The notes beneath the pieces are model-generated. The model was not told the DNA's origin, did no database searches, and saw only the letters and a list, made by a program, of their open reading frames with translations. Of a stretch of 64,000 nt of DNA, positions 1-12,041 are shown in pieces. The stretch covers positions 557,669 to 621,668 of the forward strand of contig NW_001865049.1 in the NCBI RefSeq assembly GCF_000002865.3, read 5' to 3'. This DNA is from Monosiga brevicollis MX1. Its lineage: Eukaryota; Opisthokonta; Choanoflagellata; Craspedida; Salpingoecidae. Position 1 is the stretch's first letter. Every line of letters begins with the position of its first letter. The position numbers were made by a program, and so were the translations under genes.

Positions 1-59
1 TTGACCGCGGGCTCAAGCGTTTGGGCTGCTTGCTGGTGATAGCAAGGCTAACGCGCTGA

Positions 60-437
60 TTGACGGATCCATGCTATCCTTGTGGTGTTTGTACTTGCAG
101 CTCTCCAAGGGTGGCAGCCAAGCGCAGCAAACAGCTTGTGCTTGAGCCAGACAGCCATGCTGAGGAGGCCAGCGAGCTGATGGATGCTGAGAATCTATTC
201 GCCGAGGCCCTGCAGACCGAAGACCAGGCCCCCGGTTCGCCAAGCCGATTTCCTGCCGCTCTCCTTGCATTTGTCGCCAGTCGTGTGCTTGCACCGTCAC
301 CAATGGTATGCTGCATCTGCGCAGGAACTACCGTCGAAACCAAGATTGAGGGCTTTGAGCGATTTGATGGCATCACACGCCAATACGCCCAGGAGCGCAA
401 CCGTTCAAGCGAGGTAGCGTGCCTTGAGTCAGCTTGA
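60..437 (+). CDS. 3' end of an unrecognised gene (partial)
   Basis: This looks like the last two exons of a gene that starts before the window. One exon begins after the acceptor ending at about 99 and reads as an acidic, helical stretch (EEASELMDAENLFAEAL). A donor at about 236 joins in phase to an exon starting at 328, which reads KIEGFERFDGITRQYAQERN and stops at 435-437. I do not recognise the family and see no motif. It runs in the same direction as the RNase H2 gene, which starts about 90 bases later. A GT repeat followed by a long G run (about 445-480) separates them. The frame choice rests only on splice-phase agreement and the charged, helix-like composition. Confidence 0.3.
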   Translation: MTDPCYPCGVCTCSSPRVAAKRSKQLVLEPDSHAEEASELMDAENLFAEALQTEDQAPGSPSRFPAALLAFVASRVLAPSPMVCCICAGTTVETKIEGFERFDGITRQYAQERNRSSEVACLESA

Positions 438-448
438 TCAAGCAGTGT

Positions 449-479
<31 letters not shown>

Positions 480-526
480 GATAGGTGCATGGCCAAAAAT
501 GGGATGGAAGGTGTTACTTCTTACAA

Positions 527-2350
527 ATGTCGCTGCTATCGCCCTTCGCCCGCGCCCGCACCCATCCCGGACTGCAGCGCATCGAATCAGACATACCCGA
601 GCGCTGTAAAATCGAGCCATGTGTACTCGGTGTAGATGAAGCCGGTCGTGGCCCCGTACTAGGCCCCATGGTCTATGCCGTGGCTTTTGCACCACTCTCA
701 GAAAATGCACGCATGAAAAAGCTCGGTTTTGCTGGTGCGTCAGGCTTGCCACCAGCGACTGTGATGCCCTGCTGTTGTCGACTCCTGACGTGCGGCTGGC
801 GGGACTCGCCCGGTGAATAGACTCCAAACAGCTCTCAGAGGCCAAGCGGGACGAGTTGTTCAAAGTGATCAAGGAAAATGCTGATTGGATGGGCTGGAAA
901 GTTCACATGCTAGCTGCCTCGGACATTTCGGCTGGCATGTTGAGTCGGTTCGTTCTGCTGCTCCCGCATCTTGCGTAGTAGCAGCGTGTCCTCGTGCTCT
1001 TCCCACCGCCTCCCCACCACGCAAGGCCTTGCAATGCCAGGAAGGCAAACAGACACACGCTTTTGACCATTGCTCCTCTCATGTGCTCAACAATGCGTTT
1101 GTAGGACCAAGCACAATCTCAATGCTCAAGCACACGAATCGACGGTTGATCTGGTCAAGCGCTTGCACGCTCAGGGCGTACAGATCAAAGAGGTTCGTGA
1201 TTGTGATTGCTTCATCATCTCACCATCGTTCGTTGGCTGAGGATCTGACCTACCGCTTGCGGTTGAATCATCGTCAGCTGTACGTGGACACGGTGGGCAA
1301 GGCCCACATCTATCAGCAACAGCTCGAAAACTGGCTGCGACCAACCATTCCCAACATCAAGATTGTTGTGGAGAGCAAGGTTTGAACCGAACGTGTCCTT
1401 GCTCTGATCGAGTGTTTTGTAGCTTTGCGTCACGCATCGCGTGAGTGATCTTTGTGTTCTCATTCTAGACATTGCCAACGTGTGTTCCTGTTCTTGTGAT
1501 GTCTCCACGTAGGCTGATGTCACCTATCCCATTGTGTCAGCTGCCTCCATCTGTGCCAAAGTCACACGCGATGCCGTGTTGACGTACTGGCGCCATCCAG
1601 AGCAGGTGCGTGCGAGGCACTCTCCGGTCCTCCTTCACTTCAGCCAACACATGCATCCATGTGCCTGGCTCATGGGCTGGATGGGGCGGATGTCTCTTGT
1701 GGCTAGCGAGAAATCGATAACGACTTTGGCTGCGGATACCCGGGCGACTCGAGCACCAAGGCGTGGCTCCGCAAAGTGTTGGATCCCATTTTTGGATTTC
1801 CCAGTTCGTGTGACGGCTGCTCTGTTACACTGCGCCTTTCATCTCGTTCCAAACCTGCGCCTGGCTCACAAGGCTTTCGGCTTGATCGCGCTGTCGATGA
1901 ACACCGATGCTCCGGGTCACGCAGGCTTGGTTCGGTTTTCATGGAGTACGGCGCGAGATTTGCTTCTCAAGGAAGGCACGGTACGTCGTGCGTGTCCAAG
2001 CTGCGACAGGATCGTGTTCGCGTCTCGGAACGCGTGTCTCACGAACATGGCTGCGACGGCGTGTCGATGGTTTGCCGGAACCCGTTGGCATCGGTGTGCA
2101 ATCTGATCTGGCCGATTGGCATGGAACAGAAAATAGAGTGGGAGGATGATGGTGACGAGGATGACGACGAGGGTCAGTACACAACGGGTCTAATTGCGAA
2201 GGAACACGGCGAGGGCGCGTCACTGGCGCCCCCATCCCGCTCACCTTTTGTTGATGCTCTGACTTGGTAGCTCAAAACAAGCTTAGCTTTGTCAAGCCGC
2301 GCCACGGCTTTTTTCACCGACGAGGGTTCAAGTCGGTGGTCAAGTGGTAG
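527..2350 (+). CDS. RNASEH2A: Ribonuclease H2 catalytic subunit A
   Basis: This is the catalytic subunit of nuclear RNase H2, which removes ribonucleotides and RNA:DNA hybrids from DNA. The type 2 RNase H signature LGVDEAGRGPVLGPMVYA lies near 629-680 and supplies the first catalytic acidic residues (DE). Later exons give DSKQLSEAKRDELF (from 824), an NLNAQAHESTVDLVKRL exon (about 1110-1190), VDTVGKAHIYQQQLE (about 1287) and DVTYPIVSAASICAKVTRD (about 1515-1575). They are followed by DFGCGYPGDSSTKAWL (about 1722) and FVRFSWSTARDLLLKEG (about 1930). A final exon reads KPRHGFFHRRGFKSVVKW and stops at 2348-2350. This matches the human protein block by block. The ATG at 527 was chosen because it lies in frame a short distance before the conserved block; an upstream in-frame ATG at 485 is possible. 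The gene has at least seven introns. The acidic WEDDGDEDDDE stretch near the C-terminus matches the human layout. Confidence 0.9.
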
Positions 2351-2645
2351 ACATTTTGCGGCCCGGTCTTGGATTTATGGTTTGGCGTCTAGCTGTTGGT
2401 GTATCAATGCTCTTGCGTTTCTCGCCACCATCTTTTCGAATGGCGATAAGAAGCGGAGAAGGGCGCTCTTGCTTCTTGAGTGTGCTCGAATGGAACAAAC
2501 AAAACAACAATTGACATGTTAGGCCACCCGTGCTGGCTCTTCTCTGCCTGAATCTACACCCGTTGCGCGCACTGGTCAAAGCCCCAAATTCAAATTCGTT
2601 GATGCATAGGAGAAGCTACATGTGCCTCCATTTGTTGTTGTTGTT

Positions 2646-2687
<42 letters not shown>

Positions 2688-3033
2688 TTTTTTTTTTTCT
2701 GCTCGTTTGTGGTCAGTTGTTGCATGAAGTACACAGTCCGACGAGGGCTTCCGGGGCTCGAGCATGGCTGTTCATGGCAGGGGACATGGACAGGCAAAGG
2801 ATGTACTTTGGTGTATCGTGCGGCTCATCTTGATTTTTTCTTTCTTTCCTTTCCTTTCCCTCACCCCTCATCCCCCCATTTGTTTGCTTGCAGAAACCTC
2901 CGCTGTACGACCGCGGGCGGTTCAGGACAGCAACGCTCTGTTTGTTGGACACACTTGTTCGTTGGTGTCGCGCCGACTGAGACGCGAGGCCGTTGCGGTT
3001 TTCTGGAGCAGCAATCTTCAATAACTGTGCATC
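2351..3033. other. Intergenic region with TG repeat
   Basis: This region lies between RNASEH2A and the CHMP3 gene. It holds a perfect (TG)n run at about 2648-2686 followed by a short T run. A pyrimidine-rich tract ending in TTGCAG at about 2891 could be the end of a 5' UTR intron of the downstream gene. No convincing coding exon was seen. Confidence 0.6.
2648..2686. repeat. (TG)n microsatellite
   Basis: This is a perfect TG dinucleotide run of about 39 bases. Confidence 0.95.
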
Positions 3034-4219
3034 ATGGGCTGGTTTTCCGCGCCACCACCGGATCCCAAGGAGCAGATTCGGGAATGGAAATCGTCACTGC
3101 GCAAGGAGATGCGCGGTCTTGACCGACAAGTTATGCGTACGTGTCGTGCTTTGGATAGCGTGCTCGTGTGTCTGATTGCATGCACCACCCTTGATGCAAT
3201 GGATTCTTATCCGGTCTCATCCAGGGATAGAACGGGAGGAGATGAAGATTAAGCAGAGCGTTCGCGACGCAGCGAAGAAAGGACAGGTTTGTCCCTGACC
3301 ACTTTCCATCCCAGTGTAGCCTTGGGGACACACGACATTGATTGCGCGATTGTCGGGCACCTGACGCGTCTTGAATGCCCCTCCTTCCTGCCTTTGGATT
3401 TGCACATGGGTGGGCAGACGGACGTGGCCAAGGTGCTGGCTAAGAGCCTGGTAGAATCGCGCCGAGCCAAGAACCGCATCCACAAGACCAAGGCCCAGAT
3501 CAACTCCGTGTCCATGCAAATCCAGCAGCAAGCCAGTAAGTGTCGCGGTGGTCATGGTCCGGCTGCGCGGGTTTCAGGGCCGTGCACAATCCAGTCGTCG
3601 GCGTTTGCTTGCCTGTTGATGATATTTTTATTTCTTATCATTTGTTGTCTGACACTAGGTATGGCGCGAGTGGCTGGGGCCATGGGTAAGTCGGCTGAGG
3701 TGATGGCGATGATGCAGCAGCTGGTGCGCATGCCTGAAATCCAGGAGACGATGCGACAAATGAGCATGGAGATGCAAAAGGTGTGGGATTCGTCTCGTGA
3801 ACGTGCTTGACTACCCCTGCACGCGCCTGGGCATGCGTCTTCACCAAGTGTCGTGTCTGGCTAGGCGGGTTTGATTGAGGAAATGATGGAGGATACCATG
3901 GATTCTGTTCTGGATGACAGTGATATGGAGGAAGAGGCTGAAGAGGAAGTGGAAAAGGTTTTGATGGAGCTGACCTCAGGTCTCTTGGGCGCCAACGTGT
4001 CCACCCGCACGCCGGTTCGTTCTGCTTCCAAGTGGGCCCGATTTGGATCAACCCGCTTGAACGGCCAGGCTCATGTCCAATCCACCTTGTCTATGCGCAT
4101 ACCTTTGCCTGCTTCCATTTTTCCAATTCCAAACACAGGCGGTGGCAGCAGCAGCCGAGGAGGCAGAGACGGGCCAGGCCGACGACCTTTCCGCGCGCTT
4201 GGCCGCGCTGCGAAGCTAA
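3034..4219 (+). CDS. CHMP3: ESCRT-III subunit CHMP3 / VPS24
   Basis: This is an ESCRT-III filament subunit that acts in endosomal sorting, membrane scission and cytokinesis. Six exons join in phase. The first reads MGWFSAPPPDPKEQIREW, with the basic N-terminal helix (RKEMRGLDRQVMR). Then come REEMKIKQSVRDAAKKGQ, TDVAKVLAKSLVESRRAKNR, and RVAGAMGKSAEVMAMMQQLV continuing into PEIQETMRQMSMEMQK. GLIEEMMEDTMDSVLDD and an acidic helix follow. The last exon ends in the MIT-interacting motif RLAALRS, just before the stop at 4217-4219. It is about 220 residues long, as in the family. The order of blocks and the start of the second exon (IEREEMKIK) fit CHMP3 better than CHMP2. The acidic autoinhibitory C-terminal half and the MIM1 motif for VPS4 binding are both present. 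Confidence 0.92.
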
Positions 4220-4748
4220 CGAGGAACAGCAGGACGCGCCTTTTACTTTCGAGAACCATTTTTCAGGATGGCTCCAAATTCATACCCCTCTAACTTTACA
4301 TTTTAATCAGCTTGTTGCCCACGTCCATTGGTCCACCACAACGCTTACACTTTATTACACTATACACACATAAGGGGACTTTTTCTTGTTCAGGCGACAC
4401 CACACTCGAAAACCCCTTTTGTCCTTACATGATGCACTGCATCAACACTCACACACACATAAGAGAGAGACCAGATGGTCTGTACTCCAAGGTTGCATTT
4501 GTTCCCGTAGGTCCCCACCCTTACGGCCCACACACACGTTACACGCCCACACCACGCGTTGATTCCCTTGCACCAACACTTTCTTTTGTTCTCCTTTTGT
4601 TCTCCTTTTGTTTCTTTTGTTTCTTTTGTTCTCCTTTTGTTCTTCTTTTGTTTCCGCAGCGCGTGGGTTTCCACCCGCTTGCAAGTTAAGCTTAAACCGG
4701 GATCCGTTTGACGGGTGGTCCTGACGGGCACCTGACGCTGAAGCTGAA

Positions 4749-4783
<35 letters not shown>

Positions 4784-5394
4784 CTTCCTTCCTTGCGCTG
4801 CCCCCTCTGCTCCTTCCCCTCCTCTCTCTCTCTCTGTGTTCCTGTGTGTGTACGCTGTCCCCTGTTGTCCTGTTGTCCTCCTTGTCCCGGCTTGGCCTTG
4901 ACTGGCTCAACGGCCTCGCTCCCGCTGTCCTCCCCTCCCTCGTCATCAACAGAGCCACAGGTATCCCAGAGGCCATCTCTCCCGCCATCCCGATCCCTGC
5001 TTCCCATGCACCCCACCACCACCACCACCACCTGCCTGTCTGCCTGTCTGCTTGCCTGTGCGTCACCACCCCCACCCGCTGAGATGTCATGTCATCACCT
5101 GCTCTGGGTCCGCAGTTGTATGCCACACACACCACACTCACACACATACAGACAGTCTCTCCTCTCTCCTCTCTCCTCTCTCGCTGCCCCGCAAATGCCG
5201 TGGCCTTGCTGTTCTCCCGGCTTATTGGGCTTACCGGTACTTGTTCATCATGATCATGATCATGATCATCATGTCTGTAGTGGCAAGCGGTACTACTTGC
5301 TGTTCTGGGGGTGACGTACCGATCCCCAACTGTCCCATCCACCCACCCATGCCGGAGCCCCGCTGATTGCGTTCCGCTCATGTGATGCGGCAAC
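4220..5394. other. Intergenic low-complexity region
   Basis: This region holds a T-rich repeat built on TTTTGTTCTCC and TTTGTTTC units (about 4581-4655), a (CTG)n run (about 4748-4782) and short CT, CA and ATGATC repeats. On the minus strand a reading frame at 4390-5031 would give a Q-run followed by a Lys-rich tail. Its composition is dictated by the repeats and I cannot place it in a gene. It may be the 3' UTR of CHMP3 and the promoter of the bromodomain gene. Confidence 0.5.
4748..4782. repeat. (CTG)n trinucleotide repeat
   Basis: This is a run of about eleven CTG units between the CHMP3 and bromodomain genes. It is read as polyQ on the minus strand and polyL on the plus strand. Confidence 0.9.
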
Positions 5395-8300
5395 ATGCCG
5401 GCCCGTCCCACGCCCGCCAAGGTTGGTACACCGCCCAGACCTCGTTACGCCTTTGGCTCTGTCCATACCGAACTCATCTAACGGTTCTTTCGGTGTCATC
5501 TTTCTCTTCCTCCTCCTCTTCTTCCTCTTCCTCTTCTTCCTCCTCCTCCTCCTCTTCCTCCTCTTCCTCCTCCTCCTCCTCTTCCTCCTCCTCTTCCCCC
5601 TCCTCCCTTTCCCTCTTCTTTGCCATCAACGCTGCTCTATAGGGCAAACGTGGTCCCCGCGCCAAAGCCGGCCCCGTCAAACGCAAGGACATAAGTCCCC
5701 GGACCGTCTATCGCCGGGTGCTCACCAATGCCCTTCGGCGCATCGATAATCAGGTTTCCAGGTATGAATCATGCATCCCAACCACCACATCAGGGGGAAT
5801 ACTTTGGTCAGCCCATCTTGGCATCCAACTGTCTGTTGATCTGATGCCCATCTCATCGCTGCTCCTCCTTCTGGCGGCCGAACGTATTTGTAGCAAGGAC
5901 GTTCATGGCCTGTTTCAAGCGCCCGTCACGGATGACATCGCCCCACAGTATTCTCAGATCATCCGGTTGGTTTCCTGGCTCAGATCACAAACACACTGCT
6001 GCTGCTCTCCCCTTCTCTCCCCTTCTCTCCCTTTGCACTCCATCGTCTTTGCCTGACGCTTGTGCGCGCCAACATGTGCCTACAACCGGCCAGCGAACCA
6101 ATGGACATGCAGACGATGCGCGACAAGATTGAAACCTTCAAGTACCTCTCCATTAATCAGTACATGGTATCAACTCCAGCTGCAATCCTCGTGCTTTTCT
6201 GCTGGCTCCTTCGACGGCCATCCATCCTTGTGACACCAGCTCCCCCACCTCACGCTGGAATCGGTCACAGGCGGACATGAAGCTCATGCACGACAACTGC
6301 CTGTATTACAATCAAGAAGAATCGCTCGTCTACACTGAGGGAGAGCGTATTTTCGAGATGTGCGCCCCCAACCGATCTCTTCCCCTCGCGTTTGCCTCCT
6401 TCGAAGCTTTGCGCGCCCAAGTGTTCACCTTATTGCTGGCTCCCCACCTGCCGGTACAGAGCTCGCCGAGCCGCCAACGCTGAGAACAAGAAGCTTCCCG
6501 CCGCCTTGCACGACGCCTTCTCGCGCGCTGGGATCCCGGAAAGGTAAGGCTAATTTGACAACTATTTTTTTTTAAAAAAAAAGGCCGAAACGGCACGCCC
6601 AAGTGCTCCAGACTCACGGCCTTACCATTCATATCTCCACTATAGCAAGCGACCAAAGCTGGAGGAACTCCAGGGTGGGGCTGCCAGCACAACGGGCCGT
6701 TCTCCAAAAGCGTCAGCAGCTCACACACCCATTTTGGAACGGGCTGACTCGAACATTGTTGCTTTTGATGTCCCCATCGAGGCTCAACCACCCGTTCCCC
6801 TCCCAGACCTCGACCAACTCTTTCCCAGCCCAGATTGGCTCTCAGACATCCCCGACATTCGCAGCGCGGCGGCGCGACTGCGGCTAGACTTGGAAGAGGG
6901 AGAGTGGGCTGATACTGTTTTTGGCTACATCTCGGCCGGGTCAGCTACCGACAAAGACAGAGGCCAGAAGACAGCTTCCGGCGCTGCTAGTGCCGCCCCG
7001 TTTGCAAACGGCGGCGAGTTTGGGGCAGCTGCCGGAGCCGACGATGACGAAGCCCCTGCTTACTTTTTTCACGAGCTCAAACTCTCCAACGCTACCGAAA
7101 CGCCCCGGACGCCCAAGCGAATGCAGCTGAGCCACACCGCACTGCCCTCGATCAACATTCAGCAACGCCTTCAAAAGTTGCGCGCCTACCGTCACAATGA
7201 AGTCATTCGCCAGCCATCAAAACCCCTTCCTACCTTTGTGGACCGGGATCTACAGGTGCGAGATTGCTGGCTCTTGCCCCTTCCATGCTTTGTCTCTTTC
7301 CTCTTCACCGCTTGCCTCTCCGCCTGGTCATGATCCCAGCCAGCCCGCATCGTGCCCCCTGCTCAATGACTAACCCCGACCATGCTTTTGCTCACCAGCA
7401 TCACGTGGACTCGATGCGCCGCTTTGCTGACGGTGCCGGTCCTTTGGCCGAAAGCTTTGTCCGCCTTCGTCTCACTCAGCTTACCGAAGGTGTGTATCCG
7501 AGATTACCTCTTGTGGTCTTCTTCAGTTAACTATACCCATGTTACATGTCTCACGTCTGCACTCGCTGGTGTATAGGCGATGCGTCAAGCGATCTCAAGC
7601 TACGTAAGCCCAAGCCCAAACATACACCCGAGCAAGTTGAAGAAGAGCGAGCCGACTGTGGCAAAGGTACAGTCAAATTTATCTGTGGAGTGTCATGGTT
7701 TTCAAATTTGTGTAGCGCTTGGCTACGCGGTACACACCATGCTAGTTTGTTCTTCCGCAGCTCACCGTTGCCCTGTCATACTTCCTCCCTGCCGCACAGC
7801 TCTGATTCAAGAACGACTCAACCTGATGAAACCTTGTTTGGTTGCACTCAACGATGCCTTGCAAGTGCGCAAACAGAACAGCATGAGCAATCGGAATGGC
7901 TCTTTCCCCCCCTCAGCTGCTGAACAAGAGCTGGCCCAGCTTATCATTTCCAATCTCCAAGTCCTTGCCACATACTTGAAAGCGTGCGAAGTCAAGGTTT
8001 GTGCCTTTTGATACATCAAGATCCTGCAAGTGACTGCGTCCAGCTTCGCCCCGCCATTTCAACTCACATGTCTACACATGACTGCCCATCGATTGCGATT
8101 GCATGTGTCTCACAGAAAGAGGAGACGTTGGCCGCCAAGCGGCGTGAGGAGCAACAAAAGCTGGAGCGCGAGCGGGCCCAAGCTGAGCGGGAGAATCTCG
8201 AGTGGGAGGCTAAGCGGCGCGAGCGTCAGGCCCGCCAGGAGCGCGAATGGGCCGAGCGCGATCGTCGGGATCGTGATGCAACCGAGGGTTCGGAGACGGG

Positions 8301-10404
8301 CCGCGAAGATCAGCAGGCGACTGGAGTTTCCGAGCCAGCAAACCAAGCGGATGCTCAATCACAACCACAGCCCACATCGGGTCAACCAGAAGCAGCACCA
8401 GATGGGTCACAATCCCGTGACCAGTCAGAGCCCGAGGCATCTAGCTCAGCAAACATGAGCTCTACTTTGCCCAGCACAACGCAAGGGGTATCACCAGGCA
8501 TGTCAGCCAGCGCACCCGAGCCGCCTGCAGGTAGCACAGCTGGATCGTCGGCAGCAACGCTTACCGGTGGCTCAACGCTGCCTGGAGCGATGGATGAGGC
8601 CATGGATGATGTGCGCAATGAATCTACAGAGGCGAGTGTGGCAGCACCAGCCAAGGAAAGCAGTGCGGCGCTCTCAACGCCCGGGAGTCGTCCAGACTTG
8701 GCAATCAGCGAGAGGTCTAACCCACAGCTTGAGGGTAAGATGGCGGGCCTGCGGCCGACTGCGCCTGCGCCTGCCGAGACCACCACGGGCGTCGTTGTCG
8801 CAGCTCCTGGTTCCGGTGACAGTGAGACTGGAGCTGTGACCACAAGCCATGAGAACCCGACGGTGACTTCGGGCAAGCGAACGAGCGATGATGTCGAGCA
8901 CCCAGAGTCGAATACACGGCCATCTCTGGCTAAACCAGACCAAGAAGACACACAAATTGCTGATGCAGGCGCTCCACCGACCAAACGCCCTGCACTCGAA
9001 GAAGCCGATGCTGCATTAGCTAGCGCTGACACAGCGGTTGCGCCCGAGAGCGCCACAGGCGACGAGCCGCTCGCAAAGCGAGCTCGCCCAGACCCCCCGC
9101 CGGACACGACTGCAACGCTCGGGTCAAGCTCAGGACATTTGAATGCCGAGCAGTCAGCCTCCAGCGGCATCACCCACACGCAAGCATCACGTGATACCAA
9201 TGTCGTGTCCGCTTCGAGTGCCCCCAACCTCGCGCTTCCCGCGACAGGTCCTGTTTCGGATCAAGCATCCAGCCCCACTTCTAAAACCCAGTTGTCCGCG
9301 TCGGGCCAAGGACCCTCAGAGGCCAACGTGGGATGTGAGGTCACATCTGTTCCTTTGGCGAGCCATGATGCCTCAGGCTCAACCGATGAGGCAGCCGCTG
9401 AGAAAGCGGCCACGCAGACGTTGGCCTCGGCCAGTGCTGAATTGGCGACAGCCACAGAACCGAGCATTCAACCAATGGTGGAAACAGGCGCGGAGGCAAT
9501 GGATGTTTGCATCAAGACCGAGTCGAAGGACACTACAGCTGCGACCTCGGTGCCGTCAGAGTCCAACGCACCAAGCAAAGCCTTGGTGGCGGGTAGCACG
9601 CCTGAGCGCCCGGCGGAGTCATTGGCTCCGACCGAGGCACCCGAGCAGTTGTCGGCCGACAAGCCATCTGAATCAAAGGCAGACGGCGATTCGGGTGCCA
9701 GCCTGGCCCAGACTGTCACTCCAGCTGCCACCGAGGCGGCAGACATGGCGGAAGTGAGTGCAACGGCCTCGACTCAACCCAATGTCTCTGGCGAGGAGAA
9801 TGTGCAGGGGCCTGCAACAGCCAACTCGCAGCACGGCCAGCCCTCGGCTAAGACCCCGCCCTCCTCAAGTGGCGAGGCTGATGTCAAGGACGCGAGCGAT
9901 GTGAAGGACGCGAGCGACCTACCGGATGAGAAATTCAGCGATGCTGTGGACACTTTGACTGAAAGCGCGCCTGAGACGACACCCAGGCCCGACACTATCT
10001 CAGCTGAAACTACAGCCGTGACGGAAGAACAGGCCTCGTCTCGCCAGGAGACACGGCCGGCCGAATCAACTTCGGACGCCCCAGTTGAGGTGGGAGAGGA
10101 CGCGGCGTCGGCTGCTATTCAGGACACACCTGCGGCGGAAGGCGTCCAAAGTGCAGCAGTCAAGGTGGAAGATACTTCAGTCGCTCCCCGGGAAACACCC
10201 GCGACCGAAACCACCACGGACGGCAAGCAAGCGAAGGAGGATGTTTCGGTGGCCGCCACGATTGCGGCTCCAGACAAGGCTGCCCCGAGTGCAGCCTCCG
10301 AACCGCTGCGCGAAGACGCATCCTCGGTGGCCGCCACGTCTGAGGGGTCTCTTCAGGTAGCTAAAGACAAGCCTGCGACAGACGAAACTCAAGGCACGAG
10401 TTGA
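5395..10404 (+). CDS. Bromodomain protein, BRD7/BRD9-like, with long disordered C-terminal tail
   Basis: This is a putative nuclear acetyl-lysine reader. Exon 1 (5395-5421, MPARPTPAK) joins in phase to exon 2 (5643-5753), giving a basic N-terminus and the first bromodomain helix (TVYRRVLTNALRRIDNQ). The following exons give DVHGLFQAPVTDDIAPQYSQ, EPMDMQTMRDKI, and ADMKLMHDNCLYYNQEESL. That last stretch carries the YN pair whose asparagine binds acetyl-lysine. Later exons hold a conserved-looking block (about 6650-7255) and helices before a basic coiled coil (EETLAAKRREEQQKLERERA, from about 8117). From about 8280 to the TGA at 10402-10404 a single exon encodes some 700 residues of Ala/Ser/Thr/Glu/Pro-rich disorder. 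The bromodomain sequence and the helix ahead of it suggest the BRD7/BRD9 family (SWI/SNF), but the tail is unlike theirs. The later exons are joined by splice phase only, so a second gene starting near 8100 cannot be excluded. Confidence 0.75.
5507..5610. repeat. TCC/TTC-rich tract inside intron 1 of the bromodomain gene
   Basis: This is a pure pyrimidine tract of TCC and TTC units inside the intron spanning about 5422-5642. It gives long Ser, Leu or Glu runs in four frames, none of them coding. Confidence 0.85.
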
Positions 10405-10771
10405 GGTTCCAGGGTCTTCCCCTTTCTTTTGTTGCAACAGCAGCAGACATCCGAGACAGCGATCTTTCTTGTTTCCCGTGCTCGTTCCTCTCTTTTGAGT
10501 GTTAATTGTTGAAGTGTTTTTTTTTATTGCCACCTTTTAACATCAACATGTAAGTAAACTTTGATGAAAGCCTCATGGCCACCACCATAATTGAGCCCCC
10601 TTTGCCCACTTGCAAGAATTTTACCTGACCATAAATGTATCCCGCATCAAGATCACCATGCTCCATGCTCGTCAAGTGCAACAACTGGAAGAGTGGCATA
10701 CCAATGATGGAATGAAAATATTTTGAATGCTTATGGATTCGGCCTGCTCAAGAGCTGGATCGAGTCCCTTT
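10405..10771. other. Convergent 3' intergenic region
   Basis: This is the shared 3' region between the bromodomain gene (+) and RPS24 (-). It is T-rich on the bromodomain side and somewhat AT-rich. No coding exon was seen. Confidence 0.6.
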
Positions 10772-12041
10772 TTACTTGGTGCGCTTGACACCGCGGAACT
10801 TCTTGTCACGGTTCTTGCGCTCCTTCTTCTGCTTGCGCGAGCCAGACTTGGCGGTGGCCAGGCCAGCGCGAACAAGACGGTGCTTGGGCTCGAAGTGCTT
10901 CATGGCATCGACGCTGTCGTAGATCAGCGCAAAGCCGGTGCTCTACAAGGCGCAAGAACGACATACAACCATGAGTTAACATGTACACCGAACGTTGAAA
11001 TGGGCAGGGGATCAAGAGCATGAATGTGGCGCCTTGGTATGCCTCGGCATCTCAAAGAACCCATGCTAAAAAATAAAAAAAAGCACATGAAAAGAAGTGC
11101 CCCAGAAGCAACGCACCTTGCCACCGCCAAACTGTGTCCTGAAGCCAAAGCAGACGACGAGGTCAGCAGTCGTCTTGTAGGCGGCCGCGAGCTTCTCGCG
11201 CAGATCCGACTTCGAGACGTTGGCGAGACCCGGGTGGATCACATCCACGACCTACAGCAGCAGCAAGTTTTCATATGGGGTAAGCAAAGATATTTCAAGC
11301 CGATCTCGCGCCCAAAAGCACAGCAGCCAGAATCGTAGGGGACCGCTTGCACGCGACGATGCAGACATGAGAACAGACGTACCATCTGCTTGCGGGCGAG
11401 CAGACGGTTGGAGATGAACTTGCGAGTTCGGATGGTGGCGGCGTCAGCCTGCGAGCATGGGCGTCAAAAAAATGATCAAAAAAATAAGTAAAGAGCTGAG
11501 ACAAACAGTTCCTGATCAAATTCGCAGGAATGATGTGTGTTGATCATCAAAGAGTCCATCATCGAGCATGACGCTGAAGCCCGCCCCCCCCCCCGCCTTG
11601 GCCGAGCCCAAGACACGCGCTCAAAAGCTCGGCAACATGAGAGCTGGCTTGAACAGCTTGACCCATTCGTTCTGCCTTTCAGAGGAACAAAGCGCATCTA
11701 CAGAGCTTGCACATTCGAGCACGCTGCTGTCTCTCGCAAGGCACCCCGTCCCGACCACGAAGGATGGGGGTAGAGAAGGGACTGCAGAACGCGAGCCAGC
11801 CCGAGCGGATTGGCTCCTCAAGCTCAAAAGAGAGCTTCCTCTGGCTCGCATCAGGGTCCGCGGCAACCATCCTGCCCACTGCGACAAGCAGAAAGAGGGG
11901 TACCAGGTGCCTCGGGGCGCAGCTGACTCGCAAGCATTTCCATTTGGCAGCCTCTATCTCACATCCTCGTGCATGCCCCTCGCACACCCCGTCCAGACCT
12001 CGAGCCAGATGTTTTTTTTTCTCCATCATGCTTACCATCAT
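10772..12041 (-). CDS. RPS24: 40S ribosomal protein S24
   Basis: This is a structural protein of the small ribosomal subunit. Three exons are certain. The exon at 11383-11448 reads [20 protein letters not shown]. The exon at 11117-11251 includes [20 protein letters not shown] and [12 protein letters not shown]. The exon at 10772-10942 includes [20 protein letters not shown] and a basic tail ending RGVKRTK. All phases are zero and all splice sites are GT-AG. They align with eukaryotic S24 over nearly its full length. The start is less sure. A two-codon exon ATGATG followed by GTAAGC at 12041-12036 would give [10 protein letters not shown], matching the family's short first exon, but it implies a first intron of nearly 600 bases. 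The 3' end faces the bromodomain gene. Confidence 0.9.

Noticed and set aside
824-2350. In-frame stops inside the RNase H2 gene suggesting a pseudogene
   Set aside because: All interruptions fall in short GT-AG introns, and the conserved blocks join in phase.
3034-4219. Assignment of the ESCRT-III gene as CHMP2
   Set aside because: The order of blocks, the IEREEMKIK start of the second exon and the RLAALRS end match CHMP3/VPS24 more closely.
8382-9227. 281-codon minus-strand frame opposite the bromodomain tail
   Set aside because: It is a Ser/Ala/Val/Gly-rich shadow of the low-complexity exon on the other strand; no motif and no splice context.
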